Shown: positions 55,472 to 64,000 of the stretch, piece by piece
Numbering within the stretch: the stretch's first letter is position 1
Layout of the letters: every line of letters starts with the position of its first letter
Assembly: GCF_018968705.1 (NCBI RefSeq)
Contig: NZ_CP076668.1
Location: forward strand, 4,599,001-4,663,000
Length of the DNA stretch: 64,000 nt
Direction: 5' to 3'
Origin: Pseudomonas lijiangensis
GTDB taxonomy: Bacteria; Pseudomonadota; Gammaproteobacteria; Pseudomonadales; Pseudomonadaceae
Notes under the pieces: generated by a model
Told to the model about the DNA's origin: nothing
The model's database searches: none
What the model saw: only the letters and a program-made list of their open reading frames with translations
Position numbers and translations under genes: made by a program

Positions 55472-55669
55472 GTGACTAAAGATGAACTGCGCGCGGAACT
55501 TGAGCGCCAGGAACAACGTTACAAGGATGTCTACGGCGGGGAAGTCACCACCTACGCCGCGCAGCCCGAACCCGAACGCAAGCCCTGGCGTAAAAGAGCC
55601 AGCCTGCTGGATCAGGCTTTCAAAGAAGAGCTGCAGAAAATGGAAAAAGGCCTGAAAGAAGAAACATGA
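55472..55669 (+). CDS. Small charged coiled-coil protein (65 residues)
   Basis: Starts at GTG with [20 protein letters not shown]; a second helix at the C-terminus ([19 protein letters not shown]). Both helices are rich in Glu/Lys/Arg and likely form a coiled coil; the middle holds [15 protein letters not shown]. No clear Shine-Dalgarno. Lies 210 bases upstream of the phosphate transporter; a link is not established. Codon use is chromosome-like. Confidence 0.6.
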   Translation: MTKDELRAELERQEQRYKDVYGGEVTTYAAQPEPERKPWRKRASLLDQAFKEELQKMEKGLKEET

Positions 55670-55879
55670 CAAACTCCAGGGTCTGAACGGCCTCAACCGT
55701 TCGCACAGGCCTTGAGAATGCTGGCAGCAAAGGCGTCACCGTCCCATTTGAGCGATCAACCGGGCACCCCCGTCATGCCTTTTTTTTGACTTTAAGCGAT
55801 ACCAATCAGCGGCTGGCAAGTCGATCCGTATTTTTTCTGTCATAATCGCGCCCCCTTCAGACCGGGTCAGAAAACCTAC

Positions 55880-57352
55880 ATGATCGATTTATTCAGCGGG
55901 CTAGATGCTTGGGTGTTAGTGAGCCTGTTGCTCGCCCTGGCATTCGTCCTAACGTTCGAGTTCATCAACGGCTTTCATGACACCGCCAACGCGGTGGCGA
56001 CAGTCATTTACACCAAGGCAATGCCGCCTCATCTGGCCGTGTTCTTCTCGGGTGTCTTCAACTTCCTAGGCGTCCTGCTGGGCGGTGTCGGCGTGGCCTA
56101 TGCCATCGTCCACCTGCTTCCGGTGGAAATGCTGATCAACGTCAATACCGGACACGGGCTGGCGATGGTGTTCTCGCTGCTGGCCGCGGCGATCGCCTGG
56201 AACCTGGGTACGTGGTACTTCGGGATTCCGGCATCGAGCTCCCATACGCTGATCGGCTCGATCCTGGGTGTGGGCCTGGCCAACGCCCTGATCAACGACA
56301 TCCCGTTGAGCGATGGCGTCAACTGGCAGAAAGCAATGGATATCGGCGCCTCGCTGGTGTTCTCGCCACTGGCCGGTTTCCTGATCGCAGGCCTGGTGCT
56401 CGTCGCTCTCAAATGGTGGCGCCCACTGTCCAAGATGCACAAGACGCCTGAGCAGCGCCGCAAGATCGACGACAAGAAGCACCCGCCGTTCTGGAACCGT
56501 CTGGTGCTGGTCATCTCGGCCATGGCCGTGAGCTTTGTACACGGCTCCAACGATGGCCAGAAAGGCATCGGCCTGATCATGCTGGTATTGATCGGTATCG
56601 TGCCAAGCCAGTTCGTTCTGGACCTCAACAGCACGACCTACCAGATCGAACGTACACGGGATGCAACCCTGCACCTGAGCCAGTTCTATCAGCGCAACAG
56701 CAGCACGCTGGGCGAATACCTGGCCATGGGCAAATCCCTCAAGGGTGACCTGCCGTCCAGCTCCGCCTGTAATCCGGAGCAGACCGAGCCGACCATCGAC
56801 GCACTGCTCGACACCCTGAAGGGCGTTGCCGATTACCACTCGCTGTCTGCGGAACAACGCATCGAAGTGCGCCGTTACCTGCTGTGCCTGGATGACACTG
56901 CACGCAAGGTCGGCAAGCTGCCGCACCTGGGCGCTCGTGAAAAATCCGACCTGGAAAAACTGCGCAAGGACCTGACCGGTACGACCGAATACGCACCGTT
57001 CTGGGTAATCCTGGCCGTGGCACTGGCGCTGGGTATCGGCACCATGGTTGGCTGGAAGCGCGTGGTACTGACCATTGGCGAGAAGATCGGCAAGCAGGGC
57101 ATGACTTACGCCCAAGGCATGTCGGCCCAGATCACCACAGCCTGCGCCATCGGTATGGCCAACATCTTCAGCCTGCCTGTTTCGACCACCCACATTCTGT
57201 CGTCGGGTGTTGCCGGAACCATGGTTGCCAACCGCAGCGGCCTGCAAGGCGGCACTGTGCGTACGATTCTGCTGGCCTGGGTTCTGACCCTGCCCGCCAC
57301 TGTCGCACTGTCGGCCTGCCTGTTCTGGCTTGCGTCCAAGGCGCTGGCCTGA
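55880..57352 (+). CDS. PiT-family inorganic phosphate transporter
   Basis: 490 residues. Both PHO4 signature repeats are present: FINGFHDTANAVATVIYTKA near the N-terminus and SFVHGSNDGQKGIGLIMLVL near 215, plus ANIFSLPVSTTHILSSGV at the C-terminus. About ten helices with a long cytoplasmic loop (about 250-380). Low-affinity metal-phosphate:H+ symport into the cytoplasm is known for the family. No accessory gene such as a PhoU-like protein (DUF47) is adjacent. Confidence 0.92.
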   Translation: MIDLFSGLDAWVLVSLLLALAFVLTFEFINGFHDTANAVATVIYTKAMPPHLAVFFSGVFNFLGVLLGGVGVAYAIVHLLPVEMLINVNTGHGLAMVFSLLAAAIAWNLGTWYFGIPASSSHTLIGSILGVGLANALINDIPLSDGVNWQKAMDIGASLVFSPLAGFLIAGLVLVALKWWRPLSKMHKTPEQRRKIDDKKHPPFWNRLVLVISAMAVSFVHGSNDGQKGIGLIMLVLIGIVPSQFVLDLNSTTYQIERTRDATLHLSQFYQRNSSTLGEYLAMGKSLKGDLPSSSACNPEQTEPTIDALLDTLKGVADYHSLSAEQRIEVRRYLLCLDDTARKVGKLPHLGAREKSDLEKLRKDLTGTTEYAPFWVILAVALALGIGTMVGWKRVVLTIGEKIGKQGMTYAQGMSAQITTACAIGMANIFSLPVSTTHILSSGVAGTMVANRSGLQGGTVRTILLAWVLTLPATVALSACLFWLASKALA

Positions 57353-57362
57353 TCCACCTGAC

Positions 57363-57390
57363 AAAGGCGGTGCGCCCGCACCGCCTTTGA
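57363..57390. terminator. Bidirectional terminator after the phosphate transporter
   Basis: AAAGGCGGTGC and GCACCGCCTTT form an 11-bp stem with loop GCCC, serving this gene and the convergent HerA-like gene. Confidence 0.88.
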
Positions 57391-57397
57391 CGCCGCC

Positions 57398-58876
57398 TTA
57401 CCTGCGCTTCTTGCCCCCCAACAACGACCCCATAAAACCCCGCACCAGCTCACGCCCCAACTGAGTCGCCGCCTGACGCATGGCATTTTTCACGGCCTGC
57501 CCTGCAACGCTGCCCAGGAACTCAGTGGCCTTGTCACCAAAACTCTCCGACTCCTGCGCAGGCACATCGGCCTGACTCGCCTCGCTTGCCTTGCGGGTCA
57601 CGAGTATTTCGTAGGCAGACTCCCGGTCGACAGGCTTGTCATAGCGCCCCGCAAGCGGTGACTGGTTGATCAGGCCTGCGCGCTCGGCATCGCTCAGCGG
57701 CCCGATACGTGACTGAGGAGGCGCAATCAGCACCCGCTGGACCATGGCTGGCGTACCCTTGTCTTCCAGGGTACCCACCAGCGCTTCGCCGATCCCCAGT
57801 TCAGTCAGCACACTCAACGCATCGAACTCGGGATTGGGCCTGAAACCATCGGCCACCGCCCGCAGCGACTTCTGCTCCTTGGCGGTGAACGCTCGCAGCC
57901 CGTGCTGAATACGCAGCCCCAACTGCGCCAGAATGTCGTCCGGCAAATCTCCGGGCGATTGAGTGACGAAATACACACCGACACCCTTGGAGCGAATCAG
58001 GCGCACAACCTGCTCGAGCCGCTCCTGCAAAGCCTTGGGCGTATCGGCAAACAACAGATGCGCTTCATCGAAGAACAGCGCCAGCAGCGGCTTGTCCGCA
58101 TCCCCGCGCTCGGGCAATTGCTCGAAGAGTTCTGCCAGCAACCACAGCAGGAACGTGGCGTAGACCTTGGGCGCTTCGTGCACCAGACGGCTGGCATCCA
58201 GCAGATGAATGCGCCCTCGCCCGTCACTGGCGGGCCGCAGAATATCCTCCAGTTGCAAGGCCGGTTCGCCAAACAAGGCTTCTGCACCCTGCTGCTCCAG
58301 GACAGCGAGGCGCCGCTGCAGGGCCTGGCTGGAACCGGAGGTCATCAACGCGCCATCTTCACCCAGCAATTGCGGGTTATCGCGCAAATGGTTGAGCAGC
58401 GCCTTGAGGTCTTTGATATCCAGCAGCAGAAGCCCCTCGCGGTCAGCCACCTTGAAGGCTGCATACAGTGCCGATTGCTGGCTGTCGCTCAGCTCAAGCA
58501 GATTACCCAGCAGCAACGGCCCCATTTCACTCAAGGTCGTGCGCAAGGGATGGCCAGACTTGCCGTCGATATCCCATAAGGTGACCGGATAAGCCTGGGG
58601 ACGATGATTGAGCCAGGGCATGCCGGCAATCCGTTCGGCAATTTTGCCCTGAGGATTTCCCGCAGCGCCGAGGCCACAGAGATCGCCTTTGATGTCGGCA
58701 GCGAAGACCGCAACGCCTGCATCGCTGAAGGCCTCAGCCAGACGCTGCAGCGTGACGGTCTTGCCGGTCCCGGTTGCACCGGCCACCAGACCATGGCGAT
58801 TGGTCAGGCGTAAGGCCTGAAAGACAGGTTGGCCAGCAAGGTCGGCCCCCAATGCAATTTCCTGAGAATCGGACAT
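57398..58876 (-). CDS. HerA/FtsK-type ATPase (DUF853, YjgR-like)
   Basis: 492 residues. Walker A GATGTGKTVTLQRLAEAF near 33-50, Walker B LLALFFDEAHLLF near 265, and an Arg finger region further on. The DUF853 family is related to HerA helicases, but neither DNA activity nor partner is established. The C-terminal 75 residues are Ala/Gln/Lys-rich and end GGKKRR. Single gene, cytoplasmic. Confidence 0.86.
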   Translation of the reverse strand: MSDSQEIALGADLAGQPVFQALRLTNRHGLVAGATGTGKTVTLQRLAEAFSDAGVAVFAADIKGDLCGLGAAGNPQGKIAERIAGMPWLNHRPQAYPVTLWDIDGKSGHPLRTTLSEMGPLLLGNLLELSDSQQSALYAAFKVADREGLLLLDIKDLKALLNHLRDNPQLLGEDGALMTSGSSQALQRRLAVLEQQGAEALFGEPALQLEDILRPASDGRGRIHLLDASRLVHEAPKVYATFLLWLLAELFEQLPERGDADKPLLALFFDEAHLLFADTPKALQERLEQVVRLIRSKGVGVYFVTQSPGDLPDDILAQLGLRIQHGLRAFTAKEQKSLRAVADGFRPNPEFDALSVLTELGIGEALVGTLEDKGTPAMVQRVLIAPPQSRIGPLSDAERAGLINQSPLAGRYDKPVDRESAYEILVTRKASEASQADVPAQESESFGDKATEFLGSVAGQAVKNAMRQAATQLGRELVRGFMGSLLGGKKRR

Positions 58877-58987
58877 TTCATCACCTGCTCAATACGTCAT
58901 GCACGGCTGTGAGAAGCCGCTGACCGGCAGCCAGCAGCTCTTGTGGAATGCTTATTATTGATCAGATTCCGCAGGATGGCTGAATGC

Positions 58988-59164
58988 TCAGGCTTCGCTG
59001 TCGGGCTCGGGCGATTGTTCCTGCAACTGGCGCCACAATCTGGCAGCGTCGCGGAAGTCGGCTCCGTTTTCGGGGGTCAGTTCATCGGGGTCGTAACGGC
59101 TCAGGCAGCCTTCGCCCAGAGTGGGCGGTGCGGTGGAGGTAGCCTTGTCGAGGGGATCTGTCAT
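58988..59164 (-). CDS. Small hypothetical protein (58 residues)
   Basis: MTDPLDKATSTAPPTLGEGC, then LSRYDPDELTPENGADFRDA and a C-terminal ARLWRQLQEQSPEPDSEA. AGGAG lies about 9 bases before the ATG, inside the REP-like segment. Acidic, soluble, Trp-containing helix near the end. Codon use matches neighbouring genes. Function unknown. Confidence 0.6.
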   Translation of the reverse strand: MTDPLDKATSTAPPTLGEGCLSRYDPDELTPENGADFRDAARLWRQLQEQSPEPDSEA

Positions 59165-59170
59165 GGGGAA

Positions 59171-59225
59171 TCGCTCCTGCGCAGCTTTTGCAAACGGTGC
59201 AGGAGCGAATCTATTCGCGAATGGC
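59171..59225. repeat. REP-like inverted repeat next to purU
   Basis: TCGCTCCTGC (59171-59180) and GCAGGAGCGA (59199-59208) are exact complements; the second continues as GCGAATCTATTCGCGAAT, a REP unit of the 50770 family. The element also supplies the ribosome site of the small gene to its left. Confidence 0.7.
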
Positions 59226-59233
59226 TCGAATGA

Positions 59234-60085
59234 TCAATCAAAAACCACGGTCTTGTTGTCGTGCACCAGCACCCGGTCTTCCAGGTGAGCGCGCAGACCA
59301 CGGGCCAGGACCATTTTTTCCACGTCACGACCGAAACGCACCATGTTTTCGATGCTGTCGCGATGACTGACGCGCACCACGTCCTGCTCGATGATAGGAC
59401 CGGCGTCCAGCTCTTCGGTGACATAATGACAGGTGGCACCAATCAACTTCACACCACGCAGCGAAGCCTGATGGTAAGGCTTGGCACCGACGAACGATGG
59501 CAGGAAGCTGTGGTGAATGTTGATCACCTGGTGGGCGTATTCGCTGCACAGTTGCGGCGGCAGGATCTGCATGTAGCGCGCCAGCACAACGACGTCAGCC
59601 TTGTGATGCCCTACCAGACGCGAGACTTCGGCAAATGCCGGCTCCTTGTCTTTAGGGTCCACAGGCACGTGGTAATAAGGGATGTCGTGCCACTCGACCA
59701 TGCTGCGCAGGTCCTGGTGATTGGAGATCACGCAGGCGATGTCGCAGTCGAGTTCATCGCTGTGCCAGCGGTGCAGCAGGTCGGCCAGGCAATGGGATTC
59801 GCGGCTGGCCATCAGCACCACGCGCTTTTTCTGCGCGGAGTCGGTGATGCGCCAGTCCATCGAGAACTCTTCGGCGATAGGCGTAAACGCCTCGCGGAAA
59901 CCATCGAGGTCAAAAGGCAATGTATCGGCACGGATCTCGTGGCGCATGAAGAACCAGCCACTGAGATTGTCCGAATGGTGGCTCGCTTCGGTAATCCAGC
60001 CATTATGGGATGCCAAAAAGTTACTGACTTTGGCAACGATGCCAACACGGTCCGGGCAAGCAATCACCAGACGAAAAGTGCGCAT
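59234..60085 (-). CDS. purU: Formyltetrahydrofolate deformylase
   Basis: Releases formate from 10-formyl-THF to balance one-carbon units with purine synthesis. 283 residues: an N-terminal ACT domain (about 1-80, FRLVIACPDRVGIVAKVSNF) and a formyl-transferase-like domain (about 85-283) with VINIHHSFLPSFVGAKPYHQ and GATCHYVTEELDAGPIIEQD; the catalytic Asn, His and Asp are in place. Cytoplasmic. Single gene, in the usual length range. Confidence 0.93.
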   Translation of the reverse strand: MRTFRLVIACPDRVGIVAKVSNFLASHNGWITEASHHSDNLSGWFFMRHEIRADTLPFDLDGFREAFTPIAEEFSMDWRITDSAQKKRVVLMASRESHCLADLLHRWHSDELDCDIACVISNHQDLRSMVEWHDIPYYHVPVDPKDKEPAFAEVSRLVGHHKADVVVLARYMQILPPQLCSEYAHQVINIHHSFLPSFVGAKPYHQASLRGVKLIGATCHYVTEELDAGPIIEQDVVRVSHRDSIENMVRFGRDVEKMVLARGLRAHLEDRVLVHDNKTVVFD

Positions 60086-60433
60086 TTAGGGAAACTCCAG
60101 AACTTCGCAAAGGCGCTATTCTAGCGACTGTGCGGCAAAACTGCAGTATTCCCTTTGCCCTTGGCCAGAAGAAAACCGGTGTCCCGGGATTGCACCCTGC
60201 CATCATCCCGTTTTCAGCGTTCAAGCCTCAAACAAGCCCTCTATTTAGAGGGGGTTTAATAGGGACATCTTTGGTGATCACTGACCTCATCGCTAGTTCC
60301 ATGAATCTCTAGAAGGGGTGCTATATTCTCAATAATTCAATAAAACTTTTATTTAATGTTTACTTGCTCAATTCCTCTGACTATTATTGCGTGACTGTCT
60401 CCCTGAAACCCATCACAACATAAGGTCCCCCTC
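60086..60433 (+). promoter_or_regulatory. A/T-rich promoter region of mvaT
   Basis: No gene in this 348-base gap. CCCTCT-4-AGAGGG (60237-60252) is a small hairpin. From about 60300 to 60370 the DNA is strongly A/T-rich (AATAATTCAATAAAACTTTT), the kind of sequence MvaT binds, so autoregulation is likely. AAGG lies about 9 bases before the ATG. Confidence 0.5.
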
Positions 60434-60811
60434 ATGTCCCTGATCAACGAATACCGCGCCACAGAAGAAGCGATCAAAGAACTGCAAGCCCGTTTGAAAA
60501 ATCTGTCGCAAGACGACAAACTGCAAACCGAGCTGGAATTCGAAGGTAAACTGCGCACGCTGATGGGCGAATACCAGAAATCGCTGCGTGACATCATTGC
60601 ACTTCTGGATCCAGAATCGAAAGTTAAAGCGCCTCGTGGCGGCGCAGTGAAAACTACCGGCACCAAGCGTGCTCGTAAAGTCAAGCAGTACAAAAACCCG
60701 CACAACGGCGAAGTCATCGAAACCAAAGGTGGCAACCATAAAACTCTGAAAGAGTGGAAAGCCAAGTGGGGCGGTGACGAGGTTGAAAGCTGGGCCACTC
60801 TGCTGGGCTAA
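60434..60811 (+). CDS. mvaT: H-NS-like nucleoid protein MvaT
   Basis: 125 residues. N-terminal coiled-coil oligomerisation region (about 1-62, SLINEYRATEEAIKELQARL), linker, and a C-terminal DNA-binding domain with KQYKNPHNGEVIETKGGNHK and LKEWKAKWG. Silences A/T-rich foreign DNA and controls many virulence and surface genes in pseudomonads. Paralogues (mvaU) exist, so mvaT is the best but not the only name. Single gene followed by a terminator. Confidence 0.92.
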   Translation: MSLINEYRATEEAIKELQARLKNLSQDDKLQTELEFEGKLRTLMGEYQKSLRDIIALLDPESKVKAPRGGAVKTTGTKRARKVKQYKNPHNGEVIETKGGNHKTLKEWKAKWGGDEVESWATLLG

Positions 60812-60841
60812 GCTTCATGGGGCTGCACAACTGCACCCGTT

Positions 60842-60869
60842 AAAAACGCCAGCTTGCTGGCGTTTTTTA
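60842..60869 (+). terminator. mvaT terminator
   Basis: AAAAACGCCAGC and GCTGGCGTTTTT form a 12-bp stem with a 3-4-base loop and a T-run; also suited to the convergent sbcB. Confidence 0.92.
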
Positions 60870-60890
60870 TTAGTCCGATTTCCTTCAGCC

Positions 60891-62327
60891 TTATCCCTGT
60901 ACACCCAATCGCTCACTTAAATGCTGTACATAATCCTGCCATTGACTCAACACCTCTAGCTGCTCTGCGGTGGCATTAAGGGACAACTCTAGCAACGCCT
61001 TTGTAAAACCTTGTAATGTGTTGGGAGCCCCTGCTTCAGGGCTGCGCAGCCTTGTCTGACAAAAACTGCGCCAGCGATGTTGCTCTTCGCTGTTCAAGGT
61101 TTCCGGAAAGTTGCGGGCACGATAACGAAACAGCAACTCGGGCAGACGCCCATCGTCAAAAGGCCAGGCATCATGGGCCAGTTGTTCTGGCTCGGCACAG
61201 CGTACTTGCTCACAAAGACGACGGTCACGATCACCAATAAAGCCATCATACAATTGCTGCTCGGGATCTTCAGAGGCCGTGAAATCATCCTTGCCATACA
61301 AGGCCGTCAATTTGTCCTGCCAAAGTTCACGGCTCTCGTTCAGCTGTGCCACTCGTGCCTGATAGCCCGCCATATCCAGCTGCAAGCGCTGTTGATCTTC
61401 ACTGCGCAAGACAGACAGCGGCGCAATCACCGGACAGCGGTTTATATGCAGCAACTTGAGCGGCACCGGCAATTCACCGTCCGCCAGCTCCTCACGACGT
61501 GTATATAAACGCCGTTTCAAAACTTCGGCATCTTGATCCAGCAATGGTGAATGATCCAGATGCAGGTCGCACACAATCAGTGCATTGCGATTATGAGGAT
61601 GCCAGGCCAGGGGTAATATGACGCCCAGATAATTACGAGCCGCCGAGAAACGTCCCGAGATATGTACCAGCGGTTGCATCAGACGAATCTGTTCCTGAAC
61701 CTTCTGTTTACTGCGCAGCGCGAAGAGATAATCATAAAGCCGTGGTTGTTTATCACGCACAAGGCGCGCCAGGGCAATCGTTGCCCTTACATCCGACAAT
61801 GCATCATGGGCATGACCGTGATCGATACCGTTGGCCGCCGTCAGACGCTCCAGCTTGAGCGTCACCCTTCCCTCTTCCTGTGGCCAGACAATCCCGTCGG
61901 GACGCAGCGCATAGGCCGCCCGCACCACATCGATCAGGTCCCAGCGGCTGTTACCGCCCTGCCATTCCCGGGCATAAGGGTCGAAAAAGTTGCGATACAG
62001 GCTGTAACGGGTCATTTCGTCATCGAAGCGCAACGTGTTATAGCCAGAACCGCAGGTCCCGGGCGCTGACAACTCAGCGTGTACCCGCGTCATGAAGTCT
62101 GCTTCGCAGAGCCCTTTCTCAGCCAGGCGTCCGGGCGTGATCCCGGTAATCATGCACGCGGCAGGGTGTGGCAGGATGTCGTCGGCGGGCTGGCAGTACA
62201 GGTTTACCGGCGCGGCGATTTCATTGAGGTCGAAGTCGGTACGAATGCCGGCCATCTGCAATGGGCGATCATTGCGTGGATTGATACCGGTGGTTTCATA
62301 GTCGTACCAGAAAATGCTGGAAGTCAC
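60891..62327 (-). CDS. sbcB: Exodeoxyribonuclease I
   Basis: 3'-5' single-strand DNA exonuclease for recombination and mismatch repair, 478 residues, the usual length. DEDDh core: FWYDYETTGINP at the N-terminus (first Asp and Glu), DDEMTRYSLYRNFFDPYARE near 105 and HDALSDVRATIALA near 180 (His-Asp). SH3-like and helical SbcB C-terminal domains follow. Starts at GTG with AGGA about 9 bases upstream. Divergent from the RDD gene. Confidence 0.94.
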   Translation of the reverse strand: MTSSIFWYDYETTGINPRNDRPLQMAGIRTDFDLNEIAAPVNLYCQPADDILPHPAACMITGITPGRLAEKGLCEADFMTRVHAELSAPGTCGSGYNTLRFDDEMTRYSLYRNFFDPYAREWQGGNSRWDLIDVVRAAYALRPDGIVWPQEEGRVTLKLERLTAANGIDHGHAHDALSDVRATIALARLVRDKQPRLYDYLFALRSKQKVQEQIRLMQPLVHISGRFSAARNYLGVILPLAWHPHNRNALIVCDLHLDHSPLLDQDAEVLKRRLYTRREELADGELPVPLKLLHINRCPVIAPLSVLRSEDQQRLQLDMAGYQARVAQLNESRELWQDKLTALYGKDDFTASEDPEQQLYDGFIGDRDRRLCEQVRCAEPEQLAHDAWPFDDGRLPELLFRYRARNFPETLNSEEQHRWRSFCQTRLRSPEAGAPNTLQGFTKALLELSLNATAEQLEVLSQWQDYVQHLSERLGVQG

Positions 62328-62455
62328 GGGCTGATCCTGAACAAAAGACCAATAAAGTGTAGGTCTTCAGGCATGCCTGTGGCGAATGCCTTGTTGCGCA
62401 CCACTGCCGTGCTCGATAGCATCACAAATCGCTTTCAGGTGCCCTGCCCCCGACA

Positions 62456-63181
62456 ATGTCCTCGCCTCCAGCCTCGCCAAGGAATGCAGCGCCGCCCGCG
62501 CCCCTGGATACCCGCATCGGGATCGAGACCCCGGAAGGCATCGATCTGGTCATTCGTCCGGCCGGCCTCATGCCCCGCGCATTGGCCTTCGGAATCGACC
62601 TGAGCATCCGCGTGCTGGTTATCGGCGCACTCCTCCTGTTTTTTCAGCTGTTCGACAAGCTCGGTACAGGCCTGAGCTCCATCGCCATCTTTCTGGTGAC
62701 CTGGTGGTACATGGTGCTGTTCGAAGTCCTGAACCAGGGCTGCACGCCGGGCAAGCGCATCATGGGGTTGCGGGTGGTTCATGACGACGGCACGCCCATC
62801 GGCTGGGGATCGTCGCTGATCCGCAACCTGCTGCGCGTGGTCGATATGCTGCCCTTTGGCTACAGCGTCGGGGCCATCAGTTGCCTGAGTCATCCCCAGT
62901 TCAAGCGCCTGGGCGATCTGGCAGCGGGAACCTGCGTGATCTATCGCGACGTACCGGTCCAGCGCCCGGTCCTGCCGCAGGCGGATCCGGTCATCGCGCC
63001 CTTTACCCTGACACTGGACGAACAGCGTGCCGTGCTGGATCTGGCAGAACGCCAGGGCGAACTCTCCGCCGCCCGCACTGCCGAACTGGCCAACATTCTC
63101 GCCGAGCCCTTGCACATCGCTCCCGACCAGGCGGTTAAACACATCAATGGCCTGGCCCGCGGCCTGCTGGGGCCGACATGA
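62456..63181 (+). CDS. RDD family membrane protein
   Basis: 241 residues. RDD domain (about 30-165) with the Arg-containing first helix GLMPRALAFGIDLSIRVLVI and Asp residues in FKRLGDLAAGTCVIY; three helices are predicted. A soluble tail (about 170-241) is rich in Ala/Leu. The role is unknown; RDD proteins often neighbour SpoIIM-like and DUF58/MoxR genes, as begins here. The stop overlaps the next start (ATGA). Confidence 0.88.
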   Translation: MSSPPASPRNAAPPAPLDTRIGIETPEGIDLVIRPAGLMPRALAFGIDLSIRVLVIGALLLFFQLFDKLGTGLSSIAIFLVTWWYMVLFEVLNQGCTPGKRIMGLRVVHDDGTPIGWGSSLIRNLLRVVDMLPFGYSVGAISCLSHPQFKRLGDLAAGTCVIYRDVPVQRPVLPQADPVIAPFTLTLDEQRAVLDLAERQGELSAARTAELANILAEPLHIAPDQAVKHINGLARGLLGPT

Positions 63182-64000
63182 AACAGAGCCAGTTTGAAGC
63201 ACGACACCAGCCACACTGGCAGCTCTTCGGCGAGCGACTGGATGCACTTGAGCGTGGCAAGCACGATCCCGAAACCGGCGAAACCTTTGCCAGCGATTAC
63301 CGGCGAATCTGTCATCAGTTGGCACTGGCCAGAGAGCGTGGCTACAGCAGCCACCTGATCGACCCGTTGCAACAATTGGCAATGCGCGGCCATCAACAAC
63401 TCTATCGCCATCGCAGCAACCTCGCCGCGCAGTTCCTGAGTTTCATCCTCGCCGGGTTCCCGCGTCTGGTGCGCGAGCAATGGCACTTCGTGCTGGTCGC
63501 CAGCCTGCTGTTCTTCGGCAGTCTGATAGCCATGGGCGTGCTGGTGTATTTCTTTCCGGACCTGATCTACAGCATCGTCAGCCCGGCGCAGGTCAACGAC
63601 ATGGAAAGCATGTACGACCCCGCCGCCCGGCGCATCGGGCAGGCACTGGAGCGAGAGTCCAGCTCGGACTGGATGATGTTCGGCTACTACATCATGAACA
63701 ACATCGGCATCGCGTTTCAGACCTATGCCAGCGGGTTGCTGTTCGGCCTTGGCAGCCTGTTCTTCCTCCTGTTCAACGGCCTGATGATCGGTGCAGTTGC
63801 CGGGCACCTGACACAGATCGGCTTTGGCCAGACATTCTGGTCATTCGTGATCGGTCACGGAGCCTTTGAACTGACGGCGATTGCCCTGGCGGGTGCGGCG
63901 GGGCTGAAACTGGGTTGGGCCTTGCTGGCGCCGGGTCGCCTGACGCGCGCCGAAGCCTTGCGTCAGGCCGCACGAGTCAGTGTGCAACTGATCGGCGGTG
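63178..64000 (+). CDS. SpoIIM/stage II sporulation M-like membrane protein (3' end outside window)
   Basis: 274 residues visible, still open at the edge. N-terminal soluble helices (1-90), then membrane segments (FVLVASLLFFGSLIAMGVLV; LLFGLGSLFFLLFNGLMIGA; FELTAIALAGAAGLKLGWAL) and the family motif NNIGIAFQTYASGLLFGL. Pseudomonads do not sporulate; the family accompanies RDD, DUF58 and MoxR genes in Gram-negatives. Translationally coupled to the RDD gene. Confidence 0.87.
   Translation, partial: MKQSQFEARHQPHWQLFGERLDALERGKHDPETGETFASDYRRICHQLALARERGYSSHLIDPLQQLAMRGHQQLYRHRSNLAAQFLSFILAGFPRLVREQWHFVLVASLLFFGSLIAMGVLVYFFPDLIYSIVSPAQVNDMESMYDPAARRIGQALERESSSDWMMFGYYIMNNIGIAFQTYASGLLFGLGSLFFLLFNGLMIGAVAGHLTQIGFGQTFWSFVIGHGAFELTAIALAGAAGLKLGWALLAPGRLTRAEALRQAARVSVQLIGG

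Overview
The window is Pseudomonas chromosome, most likely from the P. syringae group. Evidence: a MexAB-OprM/TtgABC efflux operon with its TetR repressor and a recognisable operator, a solitary RhlA, an MvaT-type H-NS analogue, PcaIJF/PcaT/PcaR with GATAATC-type operators, and at least nine Pseudomonas-type REP/BIME inverted repeats. The species assignment is inference from gene content; no rRNA is present. The left edge cuts a urea carboxylase gene and the right edge cuts a SpoIIM-like gene.

Layout. 1-4 kb: the end of urea carboxylase and allophanate hydrolase (urea to CO2 and ammonia by the ATP-dependent route); a REP doublet lies in frame inside the carboxylase. 4-7.4 kb: a large dermonecrotic-toxin-like protein preceded by a perfect 14-bp inverted repeat that abuts its start codon. 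7.4-11.1 kb: a diguanylate cyclase, a small CWC zinc-type protein, RsuA and RhlA. 11.2-18.5 kb is accessory in character: tRNA-Gly(CCC), a Fic AMPylator, REP doublets, a DUF6429 gene, two gene remnants, a divergent MocR regulator/EamA exporter pair, a DsbA-like protein, a 41-residue gene and a PRISE-type reductase. 18.6-26.8 kb: a HWE/HisKA_2 histidine kinase, a second diguanylate cyclase, YiaY plus DUF2025, a second EamA exporter, a methyltransferase and a two-gene TPM-domain operon. 27-37.5 kb: periplasmic beta-glucosidase BglX, a DctB/DctD-like two-component system, the HscC/J-protein chaperone pair, and an alpha-ketoglutarate-type MFS permease with a strong sigma-54 promoter. 37.5-42.5 kb: a secreted protein built of 13-residue tandem repeats, a flavin reductase, small proteins, a DHA2 drug exporter and an orphan type VI immunity-like gene. 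42.7-49.4 kb: pmeR/ttgR and mexAB-oprM. 49.4-54.7 kb: pcaT, pcaF, pcaJ, pcaI and pcaR. 54.7-55.5 kb: an unannotated AT-richer interval with a candidate small RNA and two candidate micro-ORFs. 55.5-64 kb: PiT phosphate transporter, HerA-like ATPase, PurU, MvaT, exonuclease I, and an RDD/SpoIIM membrane pair.

How the genes fit together. PcaI/J activate beta-ketoadipate to its CoA ester, PcaF cleaves it to succinyl-CoA and acetyl-CoA, PcaT imports beta-ketoadipate or related dicarboxylates, and PcaR switches the set on. The DctB/DctD-like pair probably drives the sigma-54 promoter in front of the ketoglutarate-type permease. The most unusual items are the repeat protein at 37850-38203, the structured candidate sRNA beside the PcaR boxes at about 54826-54918, the nearby Cys-containing micro-ORFs, the toxin-like gene with its start-adjacent hairpin, the in-frame REP element, and the orphan immunity-like gene.
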